Source of the DNA: Pontiella desulfatans
Lineage (GTDB): Bacteria; Verrucomicrobiota; Kiritimatiellia; Kiritimatiellales; Pontiellaceae
Direction: 5' to 3'
Length of the DNA: 9,289 nucleotides
Assembly: GCA_029287275.1 (NCBI GenBank)
Contig: JARFRL010000242.1
Span: forward strand, 1-9,289
Shown: positions 1 to 6,037 of the stretch, in pieces
How positions within the stretch are numbered: position 1 is the stretch's first letter
Layout of the letters: every line of letters starts with the position of its first letter
Notes under the pieces: generated by a model
The model's database searches: none
The model's input: the letters and a program-made list of their open reading frames with translations, nothing else
Told to the model about the DNA's origin: nothing
Position numbers and translations under genes: made by a program

Positions 1-1127
1 AAGCTTTCCTTATGATGCGAGACGCACCACTTGGCCATGATCGATCCGCCGCGGCTGACGATGCCGCAGACGCGCTGCGCGGTCATGGGCACGTAGCGCA
101 GCCGCACGCCGGCGTGGATGGTGAAATAGTCGACGCCCTGCTCCGCCTGCTCGACGAGCGTGTCGCGGAACAATTCCCACGTCAGATCCTCCGGCTTGTC
201 GCCCACCTTCTGCAGCGCCTGGTAGATCGGCACGGTGCCGACGGGAACCGGGCAATTGCGCAGGTTCCACTCGCGGGTGTCGTGAATGTTTTCTCCGGTG
301 GAGAGGTCCATGATCGTGTCCGCGCCCCAAAGCGTCGCCCACTGCACCTTTTCCACCTCCTCGCCGATGCTGGAGCTCACCGCGGAGTTGCCGATGTTGC
401 CGTTGATCTTCACGAGGAAATTACGGCCGATGATCATCGGCTCGGCCTCGGGATGGGTGATGTTGGCGGGAATGATGGCGCGGCCTTCGGCGACTTCTTT
501 CCGCACGAATTCGGGTGTGATGAAATCGGGAATGTTCGCGCCGAACGATTGGCCCGGATGCTGATGGTTCGGATGCCGCATGCCCGCGGTCTGCGCTTGC
601 GTCAACAAACCGGAGTCGTGCTCCGACTTCATGTGAACCGCCTGAAAGGCTTCCTGCCGGCCCATGTTCTCGCGAAGCGCGATGTATTCCATTTCGGGCG
701 TGATGATTCCCTTGCGCGCGTAATGCATCTGGGAAACGTTCGCGCCCGGCTTGGCGCGGCGCGCGGTTTTTTCCAGCGACTGAAACGGCACGCGGTTGAC
801 GTCGCCGCCTTGGCCGTCGTCGCCGGGCTGATAGCCGCGGGCGTCGATCAAATCGGTGTCGCCGCGCTCCTCGATCCACGCGGCGCGGAGCTTCGGCAGG
901 CCTTTTTCGAGATCCAGCTCGAAGCTCGGATCGGTCATGGGCCCGGAGGTGTCGTAGACGAGAAGCGGCGGGTTCTCCTCGATGGACCCGTCGGACTTGC
1001 GCGTGTCGGTCAGCTTGATTTCGCGCATCGGCACCTTGAGGTCCGGGCGGCTTCCGGTCACGTAGACCTTGCGCGCGTTGGGGTAATCCGTTCCGTAATC
1101 GTTGTATTGATGTTTTTCCTGAATCAT
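1..1127 (-). CDS. thiC: Phosphomethylpyrimidine synthase ThiC (3' end outside window)
   Basis: Radical-SAM enzyme that rearranges aminoimidazole ribotide into hydroxymethylpyrimidine phosphate, the pyrimidine half of thiamine; cytoplasmic. About 375 residues are present, beginning MIQEKHQYNDYGTDYPNARK. Family stretches follow in order: PLLVYDTSGP, a region reading GDVNRVPFQSLEKT, MHYARKGIITPEMEYIALREN, IPDFITPEFVRKEVAEGRAI, MIIGRNFLVKINGNIGNSA, IMDLSTGENIHDTREW, NCPVPVGTVPIYQAL and SRGGSIMAKWC near the left edge. The C-terminal CxxCxxxxC cluster motif lies outside the window, so it cannot be checked. The ATG at 1127-1125 is chosen because AAGGAG precedes it by 7 nt and a TPP riboswitch lies upstream. 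The gene is divergent from bioB. The reading frame is intact across the visible part. Confidence 0.97.
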   Translation of the reverse strand, partial: MIQEKHQYNDYGTDYPNARKVYVTGSRPDLKVPMREIKLTDTRKSDGSIEENPPLLVYDTSGPMTDPSFELDLEKGLPKLRAAWIEERGDTDLIDARGYQPGDDGQGGDVNRVPFQSLEKTARRAKPGANVSQMHYARKGIITPEMEYIALRENMGRQEAFQAVHMKSEHDSGLLTQAQTAGMRHPNHQHPGQSFGANIPDFITPEFVRKEVAEGRAIIPANITHPEAEPMIIGRNFLVKINGNIGNSAVSSSIGEEVEKVQWATLWGADTIMDLSTGENIHDTREWNLRNCPVPVGTVPIYQALQKVGDKPEDLTWELFRDTLVEQAEQGVDYFTIHAGVRLRYVPMTAQRVCGIVSRGGSIMAKWCVSHHKES

Positions 1128-1130
1128 GAC

Positions 1131-1196
1131 CGGCTCCTTGGGTTGAAATTCCTCTGTTTGGAAAAACGACGGAGCGGGAAGGAAGATTCGCTTCCC
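1131..1196 (-). promoter_or_regulatory. Predicted expression platform of the thiC riboswitch (SD sequestration)
   Basis: Two alternative pairings are visible. GGGAAG (1196-1191), part of the riboswitch 3' side, can pair with CTTCCC (1181-1176); that competes with P1. Just downstream, GCTCC (1175-1171) can pair with GGAGC (1137-1133), which includes the thiC Shine-Dalgarno. The inferred logic is that TPP binding forms P1, freeing the pyrimidine-rich strand to hide the ribosome site, while without TPP the GGGAAG/CTTCCC helix keeps it open. The pairings are read by eye; no folding energy was computed. Confidence 0.45.
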
Positions 1197-1278
1197 TACG
1201 CCGGCGTTATCCGAACAGGTTCGAAGGGTTTTTCTCAGCCCGCCGCCTCTTTGACTTGGGCACCCCTAGCGATGAATC
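1185..1278 (-). promoter_or_regulatory. TPP riboswitch (THI element) upstream of thiC
   Basis: Read on the minus strand this has the conserved THI-box blocks in order: AGGGGTGCC, GGCTGAGA, ACCCTTCGAACCTG, CGGATAACGCCGGCGTAGGGA. The P1 stem can be drawn as GATTC(ATC)GCT at 1278-1268 with AGCGAATC at 1192-1185. The element binds thiamine pyrophosphate and lowers expression of thiamine genes; its place 58 nt before the thiC start fits that role. No poly-U terminator follows, so control is more likely at translation (see the expression platform entry). Confidence 0.95.
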
Positions 1279-1353
1279 TATCGGAAGGTACTCCCCCGTC
1301 GGCGGGAGTCAAACGTATTCATGACTTTGTTTATCATCTTTTACGCTTTGATC

Positions 1354-1362
1354 GGTTTACAA
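1354..1362 (+). promoter_or_regulatory. BirA-like operator half-site
   Basis: GGTTTACAA is identical to the right arm of the BirA consensus (TTGTAAACC, a spacer of roughly 14-16 bp, GGTTTACAA). The left arm is weak: the best candidate, TTGTTTATC at 1327-1335, agrees at six of nine positions and gives an 18-bp spacer. The position over the bioB -35 box is what an operator would need. Chance occurrence of one 9-mer cannot be excluded. Confidence 0.35.
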
Positions 1363-1383
1363 CGCCGATTCCCGTGGTAATAT
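1356..1383 (+). promoter_or_regulatory. bioB promoter (predicted)
   Basis: A -35 box TTTACA (1356-1361) and a -10 box TAATAT (1378-1383) are separated by 16 bp. Transcription would start near 1390, giving a leader of about 25 nt before the bioB ATG at 1415, with GGAGAG (1404-1409) as ribosome binding site. The -35 box lies inside GGTTTACAA (1354-1362), which matches one arm of the known BirA operator. Confidence 0.5.
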
Positions 1384-1414
1384 CCGCCCCCGTTAACCCA
1401 TTTGGAGAGAGATC

Positions 1415-2401
1415 ATGGACTGGAAATCACTCGGCGACCGCGTCTTGGACGGCGGCGAAATCACCGCGGACGAAGCGCTCGCGGTTCTTGAATCGAAGGA
1501 CGACGAGTTGCTGGAAGTGCTGCAGGCGGCCTACCGCGTGCGGAAGAAACATTTCGGCAACACCGTTTCGTTGCACTTGTTGCGCAACGTGAAAAGCGGG
1601 AAATGCCCGGAGGACTGCTCGTTCTGCTCGCAGTCGACCTCCGCGATCAACGACGTGGAGCGCTACGACTTCCAGACGGTCGAAAGCATCGTGGAAGGCG
1701 CGCGGGCCGCGGTCGACCGCGACGCGAAACGCTATTGCGTGGTCTCAAGCACCCGCGCTCCCGCGCCGCGCGAGCTCGAAACCATCTGCGAGGCCGCGAT
1801 TCAGATCAAACGGAAATATCCCGATCTCGAGATCTGCTCCTCGCTCGGATTTCTTACCGAGGAAAAGGCGATCCGCCTGAAAGAGTCCGGCGTCAACCGC
1901 TTCAACCACAACCTCGAGACCTCGGAAAACTATTTCAGCGAGGTGGTCACGACGCACGAATTCGAGGACCGCGTCAACACCGCGAAAATCGTGAAGAAGG
2001 TCGGGCTCGACCTCTGTTGCGGCGGACTGCTCGGCATGGGTGAAAGCCTGAAGGACCGCGTGGAGCTCGCGTTCGCGCTGGCGGATCTCGACGTCGACTC
2101 CGTGCCGATCAACTTTCTCGATCCGCGGCCGGGAACCGAATTCGCGGGCAAGCCCAATCCGCTCGCGCCGAACGATTGCCTGCGCGCGCTCGCGATGGTT
2201 CGCTTCGTGATTCCGGAGACGGAAGTACGGATCGCGGGCGGCCGCGAGACGACGCTGCGCGACCTGCAACCGCTGGCGCTCTACCCCGCGAACTCCATGT
2301 TCACCGCGGGCTATCTCACCACCGGCGGCCAGAGCTACGAGGAAGACAAGCGCATGATCGAAGACGCGGGATTTGTTATTGAAGTCGCTGAGGCGACTTA
2401 A
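1415..2401 (+). CDS. bioB: Biotin synthase BioB
   Basis: Radical-SAM enzyme that inserts sulfur into dethiobiotin, the last step of biotin synthesis; cytoplasmic. At 328 residues the length is normal. The [4Fe-4S] motif is KCPEDCSFC with Cys64, Cys68 and Cys71. The second cluster's ligands align with the family: Cys108 (RYCVVSS), Cys141 (EICSSLG), Cys201 (LCCGGLLGMGE) and Arg272 (VRIAGGRE). NHNLET and the C-terminal YPANSMFTAGYLTTGG segment are also typical. The start has a clear GGAGAG 5 nt upstream. The gene stands apart from other bio genes, divergent from thiC. No classical terminator follows; instead an inverted repeat of 7-nt units leads directly into the dus gene, so the two may be co-transcribed. 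Confidence 0.97.
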   Translation: MDWKSLGDRVLDGGEITADEALAVLESKDDELLEVLQAAYRVRKKHFGNTVSLHLLRNVKSGKCPEDCSFCSQSTSAINDVERYDFQTVESIVEGARAAVDRDAKRYCVVSSTRAPAPRELETICEAAIQIKRKYPDLEICSSLGFLTEEKAIRLKESGVNRFNHNLETSENYFSEVVTTHEFEDRVNTAKIVKKVGLDLCCGGLLGMGESLKDRVELAFALADLDVDSVPINFLDPRPGTEFAGKPNPLAPNDCLRALAMVRFVIPETEVRIAGGRETTLRDLQPLALYPANSMFTAGYLTTGGQSYEEDKRMIEDAGFVIEVAEAT

Positions 2402-2410
2402 AACAAACGT

Positions 2411-2500
2411 GAAACTGAAAACCTGAAACTGGAAACTTGAAATAAATAGCTCCACATCAGGTTCCTTATTTCAGGTTTCCAGTTTCACGTTTCAGGTTTC
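2411..2500. repeat. Inverted repeat made of 7-nt units (GAAAC/GTTTC heptads)
   Basis: Two 35-nt arms, 2411-2445 and 2466-2500, are inverted copies matching at 30 of 35 positions, with a 20-nt centre. Each arm is also an imperfect tandem of 7-mers. The left arm and its flank read GTGAAAC, TGAAAAC, CTGAAAC, TGGAAAC, TTGAAAT; the right arm reads TTATTTC, AGGTTTC, CAGTTTC, ACGTTTC, AGGTTTC. As RNA the arms would form a long hairpin ending 3 nt before the dus start codon. No T-run follows, so it is not a standard terminator. It fills most of the bioB-dus gap and looks like a dispersed intergenic repeat, which one window cannot prove. Confidence 0.8.
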
Positions 2501-2503
2501 AAG

Positions 2504-3481
2504 ATGAATTTCTGGCAATCATTCGACCAACCGATTATCGCGCTGGCGCCGATGGAGGACGTGACCGACACGGTGCTGCGCGAGCTGTTGCTCAACGTCG
2601 CGGACCCGGGCGCGCTGCACGTGGTGATGACGGAGTTCGTTTCGACCGACGGGCTGGTTCATAAAAAAGCCCGGAAGCGCGTCATCCATCGCCTGCTCGT
2701 CACCGACGAGGAGCGCGCGCTACTCAAAGCGAAGAACGTCAAAATCGTCGCGCAGATCTGGGGCAACACGCCGGAGCATTACCAACAGGTGATCAAAGAG
2801 ATCGCCTCGGAAATGGAGTTCGACGGCGTCGACATCAATATGGGGTGCCCCGTGCCCAAGGTCGTGCGCCGCGGCAGCTGCTCCGGCATGATCGGGAACC
2901 CGACGCTCGCGAAAGAAATCATTCTCGCCTGCAAGGAAGCCTCCGACCTTCCCGTTTCCGTGAAGACGCGCATCGGCCTGAAAGCCGTGGCGACGGAGGA
3001 ATGGATCGGCCACGTGCTGGAAACCAAACCCGCGGCGTTGACGATTCACGGGCGCACGCAAAAGCAGATGTCCGACGGGCTCGCGGATTGGACCGAGATC
3101 GCGAAAGCGGCGCGCCTGCGCGATCAGCTGGGGCTCGAGCTTCCCGTGATCGGGAACGGCGATGTTCAGTCGCTTCGAGAAGCGCGGGCGAAGTGCGCGG
3201 AGTTCGGTTTGGATGGAGCGATGATCGGCCGCGGCATTTTCAACAATCCTTGGCTGTTCATGGAGGAGCAACGCGAACGCACCAAAGAGGAAAAACTCGA
3301 GATGCTCTGGAAGCATACCGAGTTGTTCGGCCGCGTCTGGGGCGACACCAAGAACTTCCACATTCTGCGCCGCTATTATTCGATCTACTCGAAAGGCTTT
3401 CCCGGCGCCGCCGAGCTACGCGCCAATCTGATGAGAAGCGAGCGAGTCGAGGACGTCGAACGGATTCTCCGCTCGGCTTAA
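2504..3481 (+). CDS. tRNA-dihydrouridine synthase (Dus family)
   Basis: FMN-dependent enzyme that reduces uridines in the tRNA D-loop (or a nearby site) to dihydrouridine, using NADPH. The protein has 325 residues, normal for the family. Seen in order: APMEDVTD (15-22) in place of the commoner APMAGVTD; DGVDINMGCPVPK with the expected catalytic Cys115; PVSVKTRIG with Lys154; TIHGRTQ with His182; the FMN phosphate-binding VIGNGDV (215-221) and GAMIGRGIFNNPW (238-250). Which of the Dus subfamilies it belongs to, and so which uridine it modifies, is not clear from motifs. The ATG at 2504 has no Shine-Dalgarno; the bases before it are the end of the heptad inverted repeat. The protein aligns with the family from its first residues, so the start is probably right. 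Confidence 0.93.
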   Translation: MNFWQSFDQPIIALAPMEDVTDTVLRELLLNVADPGALHVVMTEFVSTDGLVHKKARKRVIHRLLVTDEERALLKAKNVKIVAQIWGNTPEHYQQVIKEIASEMEFDGVDINMGCPVPKVVRRGSCSGMIGNPTLAKEIILACKEASDLPVSVKTRIGLKAVATEEWIGHVLETKPAALTIHGRTQKQMSDGLADWTEIAKAARLRDQLGLELPVIGNGDVQSLREARAKCAEFGLDGAMIGRGIFNNPWLFMEEQRERTKEEKLEMLWKHTELFGRVWGDTKNFHILRRYYSIYSKGFPGAAELRANLMRSERVEDVERILRSA

Positions 3482-3483
3482 CA

Positions 3484-3510
3484 GGCGCTCTCGCGCGCCG
3501 TTCCGTTTTG
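3484..3510 (+). terminator. Weak hairpin after dus, possible terminator
   Basis: GGCGC (3484-3488) and GCGCC (3495-3499) can pair around a 6-nt loop, followed by GTTCCGTTTTG. The stem is short and the T-run interrupted, so this is only a candidate stop between the convergent dus and SHD1 genes. Confidence 0.25.
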
Positions 3511-3525
3511 ACTTCGCCAACGGAG

Positions 3526-4344
3526 CTATGATTGCTTCTTTTTCGCGGCGCCAACCGCTGCGGGCGGCCTTCCCGTTCCGGCCTTCCATGGATAATCCTT
3601 GTCGGAAAGATTCTTGGGATAGGTTATTTCGCGCGACATTTCAGCCCCGGACTCCATCTTGATATACAGTCGCGCCCGGATTCCGTTCACTTCGCCTTCG
3701 CCCCCGACACGGGCGGAACCATCCGACCAGTCAATACTGTTGATGTTGTCGTTGTAGATCGTCGCCGCGTCGGTCGTGACAGAGGCGGTTCCTCCGCCCC
3801 GCAGCGCGGGAAGATCCGTTTTTCCGGCCAGAACAAATCGGGCGGCGTCCGGCTTGTCCCTGCTTTCGCGCGACTGCTCATAATAGATCCGGTATTCCAT
3901 CCGCATGTTGTCCAAGGGTGTTTTATTCCCGTTTCGGAAGTTAAGCTTGTACGCGACGTCCTCGTACTTGATTTCCTTCATGAGATGCTCTTCCACGTTA
4001 CCTTCGGTGTCCCGCAGATCCTTGTAGACCTCTTCCTTCCTCTTCTCCAGCACCTCCTCGTCGCATGAGATTCTAAAGAGGCCGTCCGAGGTGAATGTTT
4101 TCGCGGCGTCCCACTCTTTGAAATACCGCTGATCGGTCTCAACGAAAATATCGGCCTTCACCGGAACGCGCTTTCCGCCCACCCGTTTCAGCGTGACCGT
4201 GCCCTGCCTGACGTCGTAATCAACGATCTCGGCTTCGATCGTCCGTCCATCCAGCAACGCGAACGCGCGCGGCGCCGAGTAGGCGGGTGAAAATAAAATC
4301 GTTCCCAGAAAAAAGACGATGATCCCAACACGCGACACATTCAT
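3526..4344 (-). CDS. Secreted SHD1-domain protein, copy 1
   Basis: Function unknown. The 272-residue protein starts with a signal peptide (hydrophobic core about 6-20, likely cleavage after AYSA near residue 24), so it is probably exported. Residues about 26-79 form an SHD1 domain: ALLDGRTIEAEIVDYD, a strand region with TVTLKRVGGKRVPV, then DQRYFKEW. A charged linker follows (KRKEEVYKDL region), then a beta-rich C-terminal part with MRMEYRIYYEQ, GEVNGIRARLYIKMESG and a lysine-rich end (KKKQS). It is a diverged paralogue of the gene at 4428-5201, sharing the same order of domains and the pattern GEV-GI-AR-K-SG. The start has AAGGAG 8 nt upstream. SHD1 proteins are numerous in PVC bacteria and mostly uncharacterised. 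Confidence 0.85.
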   Translation of the reverse strand: MNVSRVGIIVFFLGTILFSPAYSAPRAFALLDGRTIEAEIVDYDVRQGTVTLKRVGGKRVPVKADIFVETDQRYFKEWDAAKTFTSDGLFRISCDEEVLEKRKEEVYKDLRDTEGNVEEHLMKEIKYEDVAYKLNFRNGNKTPLDNMRMEYRIYYEQSRESRDKPDAARFVLAGKTDLPALRGGGTASVTTDAATIYNDNINSIDWSDGSARVGGEGEVNGIRARLYIKMESGAEMSREITYPKNLSDKDYPWKAGTGRPPAAVGAAKKKQS

Positions 4345-4378
4345 GAACAGCTCCTTGCGGTAAAAGGTACGGCACCGA

Positions 4379-4406
4379 GTTATCCATAGATCGGTTGATT
4401 AATCAA
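4379..4406 (-). promoter_or_regulatory. Predicted promoter with 12-bp palindrome before SHD1 copy 1
   Basis: On the minus strand a -35 box TTGATT (4406-4401) and a -10 box GATAAC (4384-4379) are 16 bp apart, placing the start of transcription near 4372 and the ATG about 28 nt later. The -35 box is half of a perfect palindrome, TTGATTAATCAA (4395-4406), a shape common to repressor or activator sites. This would let copy 1 be transcribed apart from copy 2. The boxes match consensus only moderately. Confidence 0.35.
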
Positions 4407-4427
4407 GAATCTCGGCCTCGGTTCGCG

Positions 4428-5201
4428 TTACTTTTTCTTCTTCTTTTTACTGGCCGAGTTCATGCCGACATGTTCCGACGTCGTCGTCCAGGCCCTGCTG
4501 TTGTTCAGGCTGTCGGGAAGGCAATAGTCGCGCGTGAGCGTTTCGCCGGAATCGAGTTTCATATGAACCCGCGCCCAGATCCCATGCACCTCTCCATCCT
4601 GCTTGTTTTGCGCGCCGGAGGTGTAAATCCAGTCCGCGTCCAACTCGGTTTTATAGACCCTGACGGAATCGGTCATGAACTCCTTTTCCGATTTCGGCAA
4701 CAGGTAACCAACATCCACCGTTCCGCAGTAAACGCCCTGCTCGCAAAGCTGCTTGCTTCGATTGAGCCGCTCCTGCTCGTAAAAAATGCAGTATTCGACG
4801 CTTAGATTCTCCAGCTTGGAGGTCGAACGGTTCTCCAACGTGATTTCATATCCCGCGACATCCACCTTTTTCGCTTGGACATAGCCGCTATAGCTTTCGT
4901 CGTCGTCCTTCACCGCCTTGCGCTGGGCCTCGATTTTGAAGCTGCTATCGGACAGGAACACCTTGTTGAACTCCCACTCCAAGATGTAATCCTGATCCTC
5001 TTTGGAAAAAACGGACGCGGGGACGGTGAACACCTTCTTGTTGTCGCGTTCGATGGTTACTTTGTGCGTGCGCGCGTCGAATCGCAGAACCCGGCCGCGC
5101 ATGGCTTTCCCATCCGCGCTCAAGAAATCCCGATACTCATCCGCGCGAACCGTTTCCGCGCTAACTACCAGCGCGATTATCAACAAGGCCCATTTTTTCA
5201 T
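4428..5201 (-). CDS. Secreted SHD1-domain protein, copy 2
   Basis: Function unknown. Using the ATG at 5201, the protein is 257 residues; this start is preferred over the in-frame ATG at 5228 because GGGGGAGAG lies just upstream and it begins a clean signal peptide (MKKWALLIIALVVSAETVRA, cleavage about residue 20). The SHD1 domain spans about 22-78: FLSADGKAMRGRVLRFD, HKVTIERDNKKVFTVPASVF and SKEDQDYILEW. The C-terminal half is beta-rich, with YEITLENRSTSKLENLSVEY, CIFYEQERL, GEVHGIWARVHMKLDSGETL and CLPDSLNNSRAW, and ends in six lysines. It lies 83 nt upstream of its paralogue in the same direction. The C-terminal half resembles uncharacterised proteins I associate with Kiritimatiellota; that is recollection, not a search. 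Confidence 0.87.
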   Translation of the reverse strand: MKKWALLIIALVVSAETVRADEYRDFLSADGKAMRGRVLRFDARTHKVTIERDNKKVFTVPASVFSKEDQDYILEWEFNKVFLSDSSFKIEAQRKAVKDDDESYSGYVQAKKVDVAGYEITLENRSTSKLENLSVEYCIFYEQERLNRSKQLCEQGVYCGTVDVGYLLPKSEKEFMTDSVRVYKTELDADWIYTSGAQNKQDGEVHGIWARVHMKLDSGETLTRDYCLPDSLNNSRAWTTTSEHVGMNSASKKKKKK

Positions 5202-5253
5202 CGCTCTCCCCCTGGTTGGCTTGATCAACGCCCCTTCAAGGAACTACTGAGTG

Positions 5254-5294
5254 TTGAACGAAAAACAGCTTAGTAGTAAGTGTTTTTCATTCAA
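5254..5294. repeat. Long near-perfect hairpin between SHD1 copy 2 and thiE
   Basis: TTGAACGAAAAAC (5254-5266) and GTTTTTCATTCAA (5282-5294) pair with a single mismatch. The interior continues the helix: after bulged A5267 and a G-T pair, CTTA (5269-5272) pairs with TAAG (5277-5280) around the 4-nt loop GTAG. The whole 41-nt element is therefore one stem-loop. ACTACT (5243-5248) just outside could instead pair with AGTAGT (5272-5277), giving a rival fold. It lies between divergent genes, 52-58 nt from both starts, and has no T-run on either side, so it is not a terminator. A regulatory RNA structure, an operator or a mobile-element remnant are all possible. Confidence 0.65.
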
Positions 5295-5352
5295 GTAGAA
5301 ATTCGGTGTTTTAAGAAAATGGAAGTTTCTGGCGGCTGCGCGATATGCCTTA

Positions 5353-5988
5353 ATGAAACGAATGAACGAAACATTCGGACTCTACCTCATCCTAACCGAC
5401 CCGGTCGCCGGATACGAAGCCTGCGCCGAAGCCGCCGCCCGACAAGGCGTTCGCTATATTCAACTGCGCATGAAAAACGCCGACGACGACGCCTTCCTCG
5501 CGATGGCGAAACGCTTGCGCGAAATCACGCGGAACACGGCCTCGCGCCTCATCATCAACGACAACCCGCGCGTCGCGACGCAAGCCGACGCGGACGGCGT
5601 CCATCTGGGACAAGACGATCTTTCCATTTCGGAAGCGCGCGCGCGGTGGAACATGCCGGGTAAAATCTTCGGCCTCTCCACGCACGATCTGGAACAGGCG
5701 CGGCGAGCCCTCGAGCAACAGCCCGACTACATCGGGATCGGCCCCGTCTTCCCCACGCCCACCAAACCCGACGCGGGCCCGGCGCTGGGCGTCGCCGAAA
5801 CCGGTCGGATCGCGGCGAGCGTTCCGATCACAAGCGTCGCGATCGGAGGGATTAACGCGGACAACCTCCCGGCGCTGATCAAAGCCGGCGCGCGGAACTA
5901 TTGCGTCATCGGCGCCGTCAACTCGGCGCCCGACCCGTCCGCGGCGATCGCCCATCTCCAGAGAATCTGGAAAACTCACGTCTTTTGA
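5353..5988 (+). CDS. thiE: Thiamine-phosphate synthase ThiE
   Basis: Joins hydroxymethylpyrimidine diphosphate to thiazole phosphate to make thiamine phosphate; a cytoplasmic TIM barrel. At 211 residues the length is normal. Motifs seen: LYLILTDP (10-17), YIQLRMK (35-41, the usual QLREK-type strand), LIINDNPRVA (66-75), DGVHLGQDD (81-89), GLSTHDLEQA (107-116), YIGIGPVFPTPTK (126-138) and VAIGGIN (162-168). The ATG at 5353 and the one at 5362 are both possible starts; neither has a Shine-Dalgarno. It is not linked to thiC and has no TPP riboswitch upstream, only a long hairpin at 5254-5294. Downstream, the tRNA-Leu promoter begins 3 nt after the stop codon. Confidence 0.95.
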   Translation: MKRMNETFGLYLILTDPVAGYEACAEAAARQGVRYIQLRMKNADDDAFLAMAKRLREITRNTASRLIINDNPRVATQADADGVHLGQDDLSISEARARWNMPGKIFGLSTHDLEQARRALEQQPDYIGIGPVFPTPTKPDAGPALGVAETGRIAASVPITSVAIGGINADNLPALIKAGARNYCVIGAVNSAPDPSAAIAHLQRIWKTHVF

Positions 5989-5990
5989 AC

Positions 5991-6019
5991 TTGAGCAACC
6001 CCCTCCCAGTCCCTAGATT
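5991..6019 (+). promoter_or_regulatory. Promoter of tRNA-Leu (predicted)
   Basis: A -35 box TTGAGC (5991-5996) and a -10 box TAGATT (6014-6019) have the ideal 17-bp spacing, directing transcription from about 6026, some 12 nt before the mature tRNA 5' end at 6038. Confidence 0.55.
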
Positions 6020-6037
6020 CTGACGCGCTTTTTAAAA

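Noticed and set aside
1290..1309. Stem-loop ACTCCC/GGGAGT in the thiC-bioB gap
   Set aside because: Considered as a terminator, but no T-run follows on either strand. It lies just upstream of the TPP element and may be part of the thiC leader; nothing more can be said.
1310..1400. A thiC promoter on the minus strand
   Set aside because: TTGTAA and several AT-rich hexamers occur, but no pair has acceptable spacing, so no promoter was called.
12..1592. A 526-codon open frame on the plus strand
   Set aside because: It is the complement of thiC, runs through the riboswitch and into bioB in the wrong frame, and has no family resemblance. High GC keeps antisense frames open.
2402..2503. Possible CRISPR array in the bioB-dus gap
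   Set aside because: The repeated units are 7 nt with no spacers, and there is no cas gene; the structure is an inverted repeat of short tandem units.
5254..5294. The long hairpin as a bidirectional terminator
   Set aside because: The flanking genes diverge from it, so no transcript needs to end there, and neither side has a T-run.
5280..5663. A 127-codon plus-strand frame overlapping the thiE start
   Set aside because: Out of frame with thiE, arginine-rich through the overlap and without motifs; a shadow of thiE.
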